A stretch of DNA of 64,000 bases from Triatoma infestans (GCA_011037195.1 JAAEAF010002550.1:62001-126000); one strand, 5' to 3'; shown: positions 11,412-23,225, numbered from the stretch's first letter. Program-made: numbers and translations. The notes: generated by a model from the sequence alone, not told the origin.

Positions 11412-12110
11412 TTATTATTATTTGTCTTTGGGGAGGGAAACCCTAACGGGCCCATATAGCGACCCCAAGAAAAACAACAAACCGGGTCTATAACAAAAAT
11501 CCAGATCCGGTCTAATCCATCTAAGATTCACCGCAGTCCGAATAAATCGGACAATAACCTTAAGCGGAAATAGCCTAAGCTTTTCCACAGACATCCTATT
11601 CTGACCAAAGGTCCTGAACCTAATTTCCTCACAACCCAAGCAATCAGTCATAAGATGGATGGGTGTTTCCTCCTCTGTCTCACAGACTCTACAAAATGGA
11701 TCCGGCAGGAGCCCCTTTATGTAGAGATGTCTCCTTAAACCACAATGTCCAGTAAGAGATCCAACCAGATGACTGAGAGCGCTCCGTGAAAAAACACGGC
11801 AACGTCTCACTAATGGCCTTGTCCGGACCCCCGATGAGCATTTTGGACTGCCGACAACCAACTGAGCTCATCCATAAGGATGAATGCTGTGAAGCTGTCA
11901 TGTCTGGAAGCCTGATACATATGTGCCAGAAGACACGCCAACAGCAAGCTTGGAACCAATGAAAGAAAGAGTGGGTGCCTAATTTGGCAAAACTGTCCAC
12001 CTCCTCATTCCCAAAAATTCCCATGTGACCCATGTGGGGGTTGACTAGCATGTCTAGCTGCGGTGACCCTTTTGGATCTATTTTCAAGAAACAAACGTGG
12101 TCCGTCATGG
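11412..12110 (-). pseudogene. I-like non-LTR retrotransposon, RNase H and C-terminal zinc domain, 3' fragment
   Basis: From high to low coordinates the minus strand encodes the RNase H end motif GHMGIFGNEEVDSFAK (fourth catalytic Asp present), then a second frame with LRHLVGSLTGHCGLRRHLY, the zinc motif CRVC..EEETPIHLMTDC and FRTFGRSR-type sequence (here FGQNRMSVEKLRLFPLKV). At least one frameshift separates the two. The 3' UTR ends at an (AAT)n tail near 11412-11425, the tail type of the I group. Copies of the same family lie at 17571-18235 and 54738-55725. The RT domain is missing by 5' truncation. Confidence 0.8.
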
Positions 12111-14502
12111 AATAATAAGCCCGTATCTTTTCTCGTGCTTTCATCTCTTTAATTTCTCTTATTAATGTTTCAAATAAAAGTTTTAGTTTCTCTTAAATAG
12201 TCCAGTTTGTGTGTACTCATTCACAACACCATTTTCACCGAGAGTTTCCTAGCAATTGCTTGGTAGATGGACATAAATTACACCTTAAAAATTGGAATAC
12301 CATGTTTCTTTGTAGAAAATCTTTTGAATTCAATGATGGCACATCTTATTCATTGAAATTTGGATAGTGTTACCAATTAAGTCCATTAAGTCCACTTCCT
12401 CCAAAAAATGTTTTTATTCTGTTCATGCTTGCCCATTTCGTTTTTTGTTTCTCTATTCTTTTACATGTAAGTTTGGAGAATTTTTTGGTCTATGACTTCT
12501 TAAATTTATTCTACTGAAACTCTAATTTTTGCATGTTTTTGCTAGTTTTGAAACGCTTTCTTATATCGTATTGTAACTTTACTCTATGTTCGGTATTTAA
12601 TATAAATTTAAATTTTACCGCCAACAACATACAATAATTTCATTTCGGCGGGGGTATTGTACTGCCTTGATATTTATTAGGCTGTGTCCTAAGTGTAGAG
12701 AGGGAGGGTAAACTGTGCTTTTTCTCTCTCTCAGTTAGTCGCCATTTTAAGCTCGAAGGAATAAGTCGTTATGCAACACTCTTTTTAGTAAATCTGTCTA
12801 TATAATTCATGCCAGTTCGGATGCCCTTAATTCTGAAAACCCAAGTTTGTCACTTCTGATTTTTCCGGGTAGTTTCAATAAACTGGTCCTTTTGTCGTCG
12901 AGTAAGCGCCTCCGGTTCTCTCGGGTCTGCATGGGTTTGTTGTGAAATCACATGCTGTTAATTCCGGTTGTGCTTCCGGCCGTGCAGCTTCTGGGAGCCC
13001 GTTTAATTGTTATCTACAATCATCAACCAAATAGCAGTGTATTGGGGGAATACTCAAGAGTTGGAAGCACATAAGAATTATTTCCTTATTCCTATTTTTC
13101 CTATCCCCTTTTCGCTGATATGGGCTAAGGACAAATGGGTCTTTCAACCCTGGCAACCAGGGATTCTGTGTTTCAAGGTAAGCGCCATTCCTTTGGTTTA
13201 TTGAAAGTGATAAGAAATAATATTTGCTAACCATTTTTAAATTTAATTTATACATTCAAGTGTTACATATAATTATAAATTTTTAATTACCCATTTACTC
13301 AACAATAATATTATATTATATGCAGTTCACTCAATATTTCTTACTCAATTTATACAGTTTTTTATTACCCCCTTTAATTACTAAACACTCATAAGACATT
13401 TTTCCTTAGTTTTGGGAAATGGTTTCCCTGCTTTACATTTTTTTCTCAACGAGCACTTAAAAATTCAACTAGAATGATGATTATGTTATGTGAAGCTCGC
13501 GTGACTTGCAGAAACCTACTGGATAAAAAAAAACGGGCAGAATCTTATGGAGTTTTAATAACTTCATCATTCATGTGAAACATGGTTGAGAAAATTCAAG
13601 TGAAGAATGAAAACTAAACAAAACAGTTTTGGCTATAGTTAAACAAAACCTACCTGTAATAAATTGCAAATGTTTCATTATCTTTCCAACCTAAATATTA
13701 TGCGAACTATATTATTATAATCTGTATTGTGAACTGAGTTATGAATGAACTGAGTTTGACTAGTTTATATACATATATCTTAGTTGCGTGTCAGGATTAC
13801 TTACTTATGTATTACATACAGAATGTATCCTTCAACGTTTGGGACACTTCTCAACAATGTGTGTAAGCCATCTGTTCCCTACCTCATCGTTATCTTTCTC
13901 CTTTCATTAAGCACCAGCCCTGTATATTATATCACAAGGAGTCCTTTTGTTAGTTAAGACACGGTAACTCTAACTATATATACATATATATATATATCGA
14001 ATAACTTAATTAACAAGTCTTCATAGACATTTGTTACCCTCATGTTCATTAACCGTCTCTGTTGTAAATTATTCTTAGGGCTTTGTTCCTTATATATTTT
14101 ATAGAAATCTATAAATTTATTTAGACAGTTTTACTGTTCTATAAATTATACATTTAAGATGATAATGAGAGAAATATATCTTATGTTATAATGTTACATG
14201 ATTTATATTATTAACCGTGTAGCAGTATTTAGTTACCTTAAAATCTCTGCCTGGCAAGTATTGTTCACTCATAACAAAATAAATAATCCTTCTTTTAATG
14301 TGTCATTAAATAATATTATGCGGATCCTGTACTTTTGGAAAACATGATAACCATGAAACCAATAAAAGATATTATCTTCCAAAGAAACCAGATTATTAAT
14401 TAAAAAACGAAAAAAAATCGCGGTTTAAATTCTTTTGCTGTTAGGTGTGAACTGAGTATTCTCTTTTGTTGTTAAGTGTAAAGTGAATATTCAAATCTGG
14501 TG
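12111..14502. other. Spacer, no gene recognised; possible LTR-like block at 12657-13018
   Basis: The stretch is AT-rich with no coding motif. The stretch 12657-13018 is GC-richer, begins TGTACTGCC, ends CTACA, holds a TATATAATT box and CAATAAAC, and might be an old LTR, but no target duplication or second copy supports this. A (TA)n run lies near 13980-13996. Confidence 0.35.
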
Positions 14503-15178
14503 TGAAACACTCTCACAACTTTCTCTTACTCCAGTTTTCAAAATTCTAATTGACAAATTTTATAGTTTGTGTAACCAAATTTGGAGAAATTCGTTGGAGT
14601 TCGACGAAAACTGAAAAAAAAAAGTTCAGTAAAAGCGCACTTCCGGTTTACTTATTTTCTTGGACATCTATTTATTTATAATTAATTTTGTCTGGATGGT
14701 AGGATTGTATAATCAATTATGATAGCACTTGAGAGGAAACCTAACCCCACCCCACCCCGAAAAGTGCCCTTAAATGAATTTTTCCAGAGAAATGTTTTAA
14801 ATAAAGGTTGTAGATCCTTGCATGTATAGTTTATATAGGAAGTTTCAAGAAAATCGTCCGAGCCATTTTCGAGAAAATTGCAAGAAAGTAAAAAAATACA
14901 TTTTAGTAAAAATCGCACTTCCGGTCATCCGATTTTTTTTCAAACTCGGAATTTCAACGACACATTTAGTTCTAATCAATATTGTTTAGCTGATAGAATC
15001 GTATAGTAGGACTTCAGAGGACAACCCACCACCCCCCATCCCATAAAAGTGCCCTTGAATGCATTTTCCCGGAGAAATGTGTCAAATAAAAATTGTAGAT
15101 CTTTGTAAGTGTAGTCGATATATCAAGTTTAAAGAAAATAGTTGGAGCCATTTTTGAGAAAACTGCAAAAAAAAAAAA
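14503..15178 (-). mobile_element. HINE-like repeat, copy C (lacks the distal end)
   Basis: It opens with TGGTGTGAAACACTCTCACA and CTTTCTCTTACTCC (about 14520), followed by core monomers with CACTTCCGGTTTAC (14638), CCCTTAAATGAATTTTTCC, CGCACTTCCGGTCATCC (14914) and a second AAAGTGCCCTTGAATG (15047). It stops after the ATTTTTGAGAAAACTGC box in a poly(A) run where copy D begins. The microsatellite and hairpin end are absent, so either D inserted into C or C was truncated. Confidence 0.8.
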
Positions 15179-16153
15179 TCTGGTGTGAAACACTCACACA
15201 ACTTTCTCTTACTCCAGTTATCAAAATTATAATTAACTATAAGGGCTTATAGTTTGTGTACCAAATTAATTCAAATACGACGAAAACTGAAAAAAACCGT
15301 TCAGTAAAAGCCCACTTCCGGTTAACTAATTTTCTTGAAACTCTGAATTTTGGCCATCCATTTATTTCTAATTAATTTTGTTTGGATGATAGAATTGTAT
15401 AATTAACTATGATCGCACTTTAGAGAAACACATGTCCCCACCCCTCCCCTAAATGTGCCATTAAATGAATTTTCCTAGAGAAATGTTATAAATAAAAGTT
15501 GTAGGTCTTTGTATGAGTAGTTAATATATCAAGTTTAAAGAAAATCGTCGCAACCATTTTTGAGAAAATCGCGAAAAAGTGAAAAAATCATTTAGTAAAG
15601 TGGTGAAGTAAACGCACTTCCGGTTATCCGATTTTTATCCAACTCGGAATTTCAACAACATATTTAATTCTAATTAACATTATTTAGATGTTAGAATTGT
15701 TTAATAAACTGAAATAGCACTTTAGATGAAAACCTAACCCCACCTCTCCCGCATAAGTGCCCTTAAATGAATTTTCCCAGAGAAATGTTTTAAATAAAAG
15801 TTGTAGCTCTTTGTATGTGTAGTTGATATACCATGTTTGAAGAAAATCGTTGAAGCCATTTTTGAGAAAATTGCAAAAAAGTAAAAAAAAAAACATTATG
15901 TAAAGTGGTAGTTCCGGTTGAGGAATTTTGACAGGTAACCCACTGTCAGATGCCATGGTGATACCAAGACGGAATATCAAGTTTCAACTTTCTACGGTTT
16001 TTCGTTTTTGAGCTATGCTGTTCACATACATGCACACATTTTTTTGGACTCAGGGGACCTCAAAACGGATATTTCCGATGAAAACTCAATATCGAAAATT
16101 TGACACGATTACAATACTTCCTCTTACTCGGAGTAAGAGAAAGTAAAAAGGGG
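15179..16153 (-). mobile_element. HINE-like repeat, copy D (near complete)
   Basis: This copy runs from TCTGGTGTGAAACACTCACA (15179) through CTTTCTCTTACTCC, three core-monomer starts (CACTTCCGGTTAAC at 15313, CGCACTTCCGGTTATCC at 15613, TTCCGGTTGAGG at 15911), the block with ACGGTTTTTCGTTTTTGAGC, CTCAAAACGGATATTTCC and CACGATTACAATACTTCC, to the hairpin CTCTTACTCGGAGTAAGAG (about 16123) and AAAGTAAAA. The (AC)n tract is nearly lost. It lies in tandem between copies C and E. Confidence 0.85.
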
Positions 16154-16293
16154 GAAAAAAAATTTAGTAAAGTGGTACTTCCGGTCGAGGAATTTCGACC
16201 GCTGGCCTACTGTCGGATACCATGGTGATGACTAAACGGAATGTCAAGTTTGAACTTTCTGCGATTTTTCGTTTTTGAGCTATGCTGTTCATG

Positions 16294-16329
<36 letters not shown>

Positions 16330-16456
16330 GACCATGTGCTAAAAACCACTTTTTTGGACTCAGGGGAACTCAAAACGGATATTTCCGGTGAAAACGCGAT
16401 ATCGAAAACTTGGCTCGATTACAATACTTCCTCTTACTAAGGGAGTAAGAAAGTAA
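16154..16456 (-). mobile_element. HINE-like repeat, copy E (distal third only)
   Basis: Only the distal part remains: AAAGTGGTACTTCCGGTCG, the GATACCATGGTGATG box, TTTTTCGTTTTTGAGC, an (AC)n tract at about 16300-16328, CTCAAAACGGATATTTCC, CGATTACAATACTTCC and the hairpin CTCTTACTAAGGGAGTAAG before AAAGTAAAA. It abuts copy D head to tail. Confidence 0.8.
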
Positions 16457-17119
16457 AACGAAATAAAATCGCACTTACATTCTGTTGCCGTTAATCTCTC
16501 AGAAAAACAAAAATGTGATTATAAATAATTAATCGACTTTCTTTTGTTGGAGTTACTAGTCTTAACTTAAAAATGCTACGTGATACCTATTCTGGGTAAG
16601 CTGGTAATTTATAAGAATGAACTAAAATCCAAGTTTTACTGAAAGGCCAGTTTGGCTCATCCTATGCAGTACTACTCTCTCTCTTCCTGAGAGATAATCA
16701 ATAAATAGATATACCCATTTACACTTTCTCTTGCTCTAGTTATAAAAGAAAATTTCAAAATTAAATTTTCAATGTTTTGATGAAAGTAATATTTTTAGAA
16801 AATTTTCGTTTGAGAAAATTCATTTAACGGACATTCTGATGCTTAAGCAATAATGATGTTTATTTTATTAGTTTTTTTTTTTTTTTTAACAGGATTTTAT
16901 TAACTTCTCCAAGTAAAACTATCCTTTTTTAAGACACTTTTGTAATTGGACAAAGTATTACAATAGTGTCCAATTTTTGAAATTGTGAAGTACGAAATTA
17001 AGTTTTTTTAGAGATTATTGTTTTGAGTGTGTGTGTGTGTGTGTGTGTGTATGTATCGTGGAAGAGAAAAAACTTTAAAGAAATGTGGAAAAATCAAAAT
17101 TTCTGGTGAACTGCGGAGC
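16457..17119. other. Spacer with (GT)n microsatellite
   Basis: No gene is seen. A (GT)n tract lies at about 17029-17050, and a T-run near 16873-16888. Sequence around 16722-16830 (CTTTCTCTTGCTC and later GAGAAAATTCATTTAA) may be a very diverged piece of the HINE-like family. Confidence 0.4.
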
Positions 17120-17470
17120 AGGGGACACAGTAAAAATTAAGTAAAGGAACAATTATGGAAGGGTAACAATTTCTTAAATACCTCGGAGCTCATTTAAATG
17201 AAAATGGAAAAAGTAGAAGAGGCAATGAGAGAAAAAATTGGAGCTACAGCTGGATTCTTTATTGCAGTTAAAGAAATAGCTTTCTAGGAAAAAGAGAAAG
17301 ATTTCTTCGAAGACTAAGTTAACGGTGTAAAAGACAGTGGTCCTACTAAGCTTCCTACCAAGTGGTCTACCTACTCCAGCGAATCTTGGATTTTAAACGA
17401 CAAGGTTTAAAAAAACTAGCTCCAAGCGATGGAGACTTTCTGCTATGACAGCAAATTTAACCATCCTAAT
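17120..17470 (+). pseudogene. Non-LTR reverse transcriptase thumb fragment
   Basis: The frames encode FLKYLGAHLNENGK, then after a shift AMREKIGATAGF, FLGKREIS.KTKLTV and, after another shift, ESWILND. This is the order around the end of the RT fingers/thumb in LINEs (KYLG, K.K..VYKTV, ESW). At least three frameshifts occur within 350 bp, so it is an old relic. It is too short for clade assignment. Confidence 0.65.
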
Positions 17471-17570
17471 TGGCAAAGACTTGACTTAGAACAGCATTAA
17501 CTAAAAACAACTCTAAAATTGACTCTAAAACAACTCTACTAGAACTTTTACAAAACGTTAAGTTTTGTCC

Positions 17571-18235
17571 TTAATATTATTATTATTCAAGAAAGGGGAT
17601 GGCAAAATCCTACACTATCCAAAGCCTCCCCTAAATAGCTACCCGTAAAGAATAACAACTACTGGGTCTGGAACAAAAATCCAGGCCCAGGTTTTACCCA
17701 TCTAAATTTCACCACAGACCGAACAAATCGGACCAAAACCTTAAAAGAACATAGCTTAAGATCCTCTACCGATATCATACTCCGGCCAAAGGTTCTAAAC
17801 CTCCCCACAGCCCAAACAATCCGTCATTAGATGCATGGGTGTTTCCTCCTCCGTTTCACAAACTCTACAAAAGGGGTCAGGAATGAGCCCCTTTGTATAG
17901 AGATGTCTCCTTAAGCCACAATGCCCAGTGAGGAAGCCAACCAGATGCCTGAGAGAGGTCCGTGAAAGACATCGGATCCCGCTGCTCAAAGCCCCGTCCG
18001 GACCCCCAATGAGCATCTTAGACTGCCGACAATAAGGATGCTCTCATCCACGTCTGGAAGCCTGACAAACATGTGCCAGAAGACATACCAAGAGCAGGCT
18101 CGGAACCAATGAAAGGGAGAGAGGCACCTGATTTGGCAAACCTATCCACCTCCTCATTCCCAAAGATTCCCATATGACCTGGCACCCAGAACAGAAGCAC
18201 ATCCTTCAATGAAGAAAGATGCTGGGACCTTACAA
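17571..18235 (-). pseudogene. I-like non-LTR retrotransposon, RNase H and zinc domain, 3' fragment
   Basis: On the minus strand the RNase H end reads LLFWVPGHMGIFGNEEVDRFAK with the last catalytic Asp kept. LRHLVGFLTGHCGLRRHLY and the zinc motif CRVCETEEETPMHLMTDC follow. The 3' end has an (AAT)n tail at about 17571-17580. It is the same family as 11412-12110. The upstream boundary abuts a LINE fragment in the opposite orientation at about 18236. Frames are broken after the RNase H motif. Confidence 0.8.
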
Positions 18236-18600
18236 AAGTGCTGGGAAAGACAGGAAGGGACAAAATTAGAAATGCCACTAACCGAAAGAATCTGGATGTG
18301 GAACCTGCAGTGGACCAAATTGGAGCAAATCAGTTTGGATTCGGTTTGGTTTTGACGTTACCAGGATGGCCAATGATAGAGTGGCCAAACGAGTATATGA
18401 AGCGAAGCAAGAGTGGAAGGGAATAGAAGTCAGGGTCGTCCAAGAAGAATCTGGGAGAAGGATGTTAGAGAGTGTTTTAGAGTTACCGGAGATGGACTGG
18501 AGAAGAAGGAGGGAGCTTGCTGAGGACCGGGGGAATGGAAGAAGCTCTGCAAAGCCTCTACACTGCAAAGGCGGTAGAAGAGGATGGATTATGTAATGTA
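18236..18600 (+). pseudogene. Non-LTR retrotransposon RT C-terminus (CR1/L2-like), fragment
   Basis: It begins VLGKTGRDKIRNATNRK and continues DVEPAVDQI. After a frameshift come MANDRVAKRVYEAKQEWKG, and a third frame with GRPRRIWEKDVRE. Similar blocks in the minus-strand element at 18900-20480 (GKTRRDRIRNTTIR, then RPRGRRRICW) show that the two belong to related elements in opposite orientation. The copy has lost everything upstream of the C-terminus. Confidence 0.7.
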
Positions 18601-18899
18601 ATGTTGTGTGTGTGTGTACGAACAAATACTTCAAAAAATCGAGGAAGCTCTAACTTAATAGACGTTTTGGTGCACCATTGCATCTCTTACGAAGATTTCA
18701 GATCAAAATCTTGCACCATATTGTGTCTGTCTTTATTGTAGTACAATTTATGGCTCTATTTAGCTAGCTATATTATATTAAGATACATTAGAACTATTTT
18801 TAGAATATCAAATTTGTGGAAAATAGATTAATTGAATGTGCAACTTTAGATAATTGCATTTTTAAGCATGTTTTTTTGAATTTCTTCTTCTTCTTCTTT

Positions 18900-20480
18900 T
18901 TAGTCTTGAGCTCATCTACCTTGCGGTGTAGAGGTTTGACAAAAGGAGCGCCATCTGTCTCTATCTAGTGACAATTTTTTGGACTCTGCCCATCCAACTC
19001 CTCGTCCGCTGGTTCCTCTTTTGACATTATCCAGCCAACATATTCTTCTTCTTCCTCTGGGTCGCCTGCCAGAAATCCTAGCCTTCATCGCCCTCCAGGG
19101 AACCGGTGTTCCTCCATCCTGCTTACATGTTCGAACCACCTCAGCTGCGGTCTCTCAATTATTTGATTGAGCGGTTCGCATTTTAACGTGGTTCTGATCG
19201 TAGTGTTTCTGATACGGTCTCTCCTGGTCTTCCCCTCAACTTTTCGAAGAAACCTCATCTCTGTAGCCTGTAGGTGACTACGATCAGATTCCTTTATGGA
19301 CCAAGATTTACATCCGTAGGTAATTACGGGCCCGAATGTGGAGCGGTAGACTGCCATTTTTGTGTCCTTGGCCACTTCTCTCTTGCTGAGGAACTTTCTG
19401 TTGATAGCGGAGAACAGCCTCCCCGCAGCGGCCTACCTAGCGTTAATTTCCTCCTTTAACTTTCCTCTTTCGCTAATCATCGCTCCTTGGTTCTTAAAAC
19501 TGGGGACCTGCTCGATTTCTCTACCATTTATTGTTACTCGCATCCTTTTTTTCCTCCTTTGAAACCACCAAGCACTTGGTTTTGCCGGTGATGATGATCA
19601 TATTGCGTTTCAAAAGCTCCTCTGCCCTTATATTCAAATTTTCTTGGAGTTTTACTTCGCTTTCTGCCACCAACACTCGGAACGGGAGTGCGGAAAATGT
19701 AATTTGTTGCAGCTTCCAATACCCAAAGATCATAGGGCGAGTTCTTCTCTTGCATTGCTTTATTACATCATCAAGCAGGGCAATAAAATAAAGCGGGCTT
19801 CCTATGTCCCTTTGTCTGACACCCATCGTTGGAGGAACACACGTCCTGCAAGTTTTGTAGAACCCCTTTATCTTTCTAATTAGAGCCTCATTCACGTTCT
19901 TCTTCCTAACTGAAGTCCATAACTCGGTCCAAGGTACCCTATTAAACGCCTTTTCCAAATCTATGAAACACAGGTAAACCTCTTTACCGTACTCTATAGA
20001 CTTCTCACAGATTTGCCTCATCGTGAAAATATGGTCTTGGGTGTTTCTACCAGAGCGAAAGCCGGACTGTTCCTCTTCTAATTGGTGCTCCATCTCTTTT
20101 CTTAGTCTTTGTTCCAAGATTCGAGCGTATACTTTACCGTGTACACTCAAAAGGGAAATTTCCCGATGGTTAGTGCATTCCCTGGTGTCGCCTTTTTTAT
20201 AAATCGGAACGATGATGGACACTTCCCAATCCCTTGGGATTTTCTTATTTCAAGAGCAGATCTTCTCCTGCATTTCCCATGTTTCTTAGCATTTCGGGAG
20301 TTATCCCGTCATGTCCTGCTGACTGGCCCAGTTTCATCTTTGCCAGAGCATCCCACATTTTCTCTTTTTCGATATGGTTTTTCCTGAATTTTCTCAATAT
20401 AGTCAAATCAATTTCCAGAATTCCAGGAACTTTTTTCCAAAATATATTGAGTTTAGATAGAAATACAAGTTAGGTTTAAA
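18900..20480 (-). pseudogene. CR1/L2-like non-LTR retrotransposon, reverse transcriptase, broken
   Basis: A 233-codon open stretch (20222 down to 19521) holds IVPIYKKGDTRECTNHR, EQSGFRSGRNTQDH, FIDLEKAFNRVPW (first catalytic Asp present, the second conserved Asp changed to Asn) and GVRQRDIGSPLYF (normally GVRQGD). The YADD box is destroyed by small indels before VLVAESEVKLQENL. The distal part (19375-18912) has YGCKSWSIKESDRS, GKTRRDRIRNTT and RPRGRRRICWLD. Upstream (20230-20480), a partly shifted frame shows the NHIEKE...DG region that precedes the RT. No endonuclease domain is visible. Pseudogene. Confidence 0.85.
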
Positions 20481-20916
20481 TTTCAACTACGCTAAAAACC
20501 TCAATTGAAATTCCTCATTGAATCTCAGCTGGAATATTCACCACTCAGAGGAAGTCTCCATACTTAAAGAGGATTCTTGATATTCTGTCTTGTCTGGTTT
20601 CCTCCCGCAGGATGCTGCGCCCCTCTTCCATCTAAATATCAAGTTTTTAACTTTGTATGTTTTTATCTTTCTGTTTGTTAGTCCGCTCAAAGACTGTGGA
20701 TACCAGCGGTAAGATATCGTCGGAAACCTTCATAGTGGATCTTCTTGAGATATATATATATATATATCTTAAAAAGTACATTTATGCATGTCCTTAAACA
20801 TATTCTTCCGAAAATTTTGTACCATCAGTAATTAAAAATTGTAGATGATTTTACCTAGTTTCAGAATGGGATATCTAGTAGAAAAATATTCTTATGTGCT
20901 TTGGTCTTTTCTTTAG

Positions 20917-20964
<48 letters not shown>

Positions 20965-21127
20965 TGTGGAAAGAACAATTGTAATGTGTATTAAATACAT
21001 AGTACAAGTGAAGTAACCGACTGGTGGTGGGGTAAAGGTGACACACACATACGCCTAGCGAGATAGTAAGGCCTAGTCCGACAAGTAGTGTGCTATTGTG
21101 TTACACTTTTGATAGTAGGAGTTGACT
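20481..21127. repeat. Spacer with (TA)n and (CT)n(GT)n microsatellites
   Basis: A (TA)n tract lies at about 20750-20768 and a (CT)n run passes into (GT)n at about 20922-20968. The first 200 bp may be the 5' remnant of the minus-strand RT element but shows no firm motif. No gene was found. Confidence 0.55.
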
Positions 21128-21244
21128 ACTTTCTCTTACTCCTAGTAAAAGGAAGTATTGTAATCGTGTAAAATTTTCGATATCGAGTTTTCACCGGAAA
21201 TATCCGTTTTGAGGTCCCCTCAGTCCAAAAAAGTAATTTTTAGC

Positions 21245-21298
<54 letters not shown>

Positions 21299-22130
21299 TG
21301 ATGTACGTATATGAACAGCATGGCTCAAAAACGAAAAATCGTAGAAAGTTGAAACTTGATATTACGTTTAGGTATCACCATGGGATCTGGCAGTATGTTA
21401 TCTGTCAAAATTCCTCAACCGGAAGTACCACTTTACTAGTTGTTTTTTTTTTACTTAAAATGGCTCCGACGATTTTCTTTAAACTTAGTACATCAACTAC
21501 ACATACATACAAGAGCTTTTATTCGAAACATTTCTCTGAGAAAATTCATTGAAGGGCACTTTTAAGGGAGGGATGGGGTTAGGTTTTCATCTAAAGTGCT
21601 ATTTCAGTTTATTAGACAATTCTGTCATATAAATAATGTTAATTAGAATTAAATATGTTGTTGAAATTCCGAGTTGAAAAAACATCGGATGACCGGAAGT
21701 GCGTTTACTTTACCACTTAACTAAATGATTTTTTTACTTTTTCGCGATTTTCTCAAAAATGGATCCGACGATTTGCTATATAAACTAAACATGCAAAGAT
21801 CTACATCTTTTATTTAAAACGTTTCTCTGGGAAAATTCATTTAAGGGCACTTTTAGAGGAGGGGTGGGGGTTACATCTTCCTCTGAAGTGCTTTCATAGT
21901 TGATTATACGATTCTATCATCCAAACAAAATTAATTAGAAATAAATAGATGGCCGAAATTCCGAGTTTTAAGAAAATTAGTAAACAGGAAGTGCGCTTTT
22001 ACTGAACAGTTTTTTCAGTTTTCAACGAATTTCTTTAAATTTGGTACACAAACTATAACATTTGTCAATTATAATTTTGAGAATAGGAGTAAGAGAAAGT
22101 TGAGTGAGTGTTACACACCAGATTTTTTTT
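21128..22130 (+). mobile_element. HINE-like repeat, copy F (best complete copy)
   Basis: This is the clearest copy. The 17-bp ACTTTCTCTTACTCCTA (21128-21144) is matched by its exact reverse complement at 22084-22100. Next to the left repeat, CTCTTACTCCTAGTAAAAGG is a degenerate hairpin; then come the CGATATCGAGTTTTCACCGG block, a (GT)n tract at about 21250-21296 and the ACGAAAAATCGTAGAAAG box. Core monomers start with ACCGGAAGT or ACAGGAAGT at 21418, 21692 and 21984 (periods 274 and 292 bp; the third is partial). Beyond the right repeat a small GTGTGA-type hairpin and a T-run follow, conserved in other copies. Confidence 0.9.
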
Positions 22131-22136
22131 ATCAGT

Positions 22137-22894
22137 AGTGACGTCACTTATAAGGAGGAGACTCTTTTGCACTATGAGACGCAACCAGAGAAGTATTCTC
22201 AGATACTGGTGAGAGTTTAGTGTTGGTGAAGGCCGAGAGTAAGAGATCGAGTGAGACAGAGCGATGTGAGGAGACCGGACGAAGAAGACGTTTCTTTAAC
22301 ACCTGCAGAAGTGGGAAACGTATTCTAACAAATGAACTTATAGTACGTAATTTCTATGAGGGGTTTTCTTTTGTTAAAAGTTAATTATATTATATTTACT
22401 GTCAGTAAAGCCTGTGTATGTAAATAGATAGAAGAAAAAGTAGGTACAGAATAAAGTTAGCAAATTATTATTTGTAATAGTTTTAGTGTAGAGAGAATGT
22501 GTGTATGTGTGTCAGTCGGTAAAGTTAGCTCGAAATCTATTGGTTATGGTTGCAGTTATAAATCAGTATAGTTATGTTTATTTTCATTTAAATACTTCAG
22601 TGTTTATTTGTATTGTCGTAGATAATACATTTTGTATCCTGTCGCATTAGTTGTCCGTCCTTTTCTCTCCTACCTCGTACTAAGAGATAGTACAGTTATC
22701 TTTGTTGCTTGATAAAATGAAAACAGTGACTCGTGAACAGTCTCCGAATCGTGCAAATCGGTCACGACTGTTTGCTAGGCTAAAGCTTCGAGCTAAGCAA
22801 TTATCAAAGTTTGGCTATCTTGTATTATCTAGATCAGAAAATTCAATTGACGAGGGAGTTCGAATCTACTTGACAGTTTTTCAATTTTTTTGGA
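22137..22894. other. Unrecognised region, possibly part of an LTR element
   Basis: The sequence begins GTGACGTCACTTATAAGG with a TATA-like box and is purine-rich to 22300, then AT-rich. A frame of 83 codons (22702-22953) starts MKTVTREQSPNRANRSRLFAR and is rich in Arg and Ser, but I recognise no domain and it runs into the LTR-like sequence that follows. It could be the leader or gag start of an LTR retroelement; that is a guess. Confidence 0.3.
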
Positions 22895-23225
22895 GAAGTG
22901 GGATTTTTTCGAGAAAGATTCCAGCAGAGAGAAGAGAGGCCCTCTCTGGTTAACAGAGACTACTCTCCGACTTAGGCAGGCTAGAGTGGGAGAACCTGTG
23001 AATATAAGCCAGTAGGAATCTATCAAGAGGATATCTATCAGATACGACCGTACAACTATACATCCCATCGTTTCGTATCTTTACTCACACCATTCATTCT
23101 ATCATTTTCATTGTAAAACCCAGTGCAGTTAGTGTAAACTTAGCTACATTGTATTAGTGTCTTCAGATCTCGTTCATTTAATCAAACCTAATTTCTCTCC
23201 TCAACAACTCCATTATATATATATA
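22895..23225 (+). mobile_element. LTR-like sequence, second copy of the 6020-6328 type
   Basis: The block from GGCCCTCTCTGG (22937) through GCAGGCTAGAGTGGGAGAAC, ATATAAGCCAGTAG, CCAGTGCAGTTAGTGTAAAC and CTCCTCAACAACTCC (about 23212) aligns closely with the insertion at 6020-6328. Both share the CTAGAGTGGG.GAACCTG plus TATA arrangement. The end merges into a (TA)n tract, so the right border is unclear. Confidence 0.6.

Noticed and set aside
12657..13018. Solo LTR
   Set aside because: TG...CA-like ends and a TATA-like box exist, but there is no inverted terminal match, target duplication or second copy.
15684..15980. Recurrent small protein family (FRLGITMASDS...PLY) in several places
   Set aside because: The peptide follows the distal block of the HINE-like repeat in every copy, in both strands' shadows, without conserved start or stop; it is a by-product of the DNA repeat.
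21250..21552. 100-codon ORF starting with a Cys-Val repeat
   Set aside because: It reads through a (GT)n microsatellite into the HINE-like repeat.
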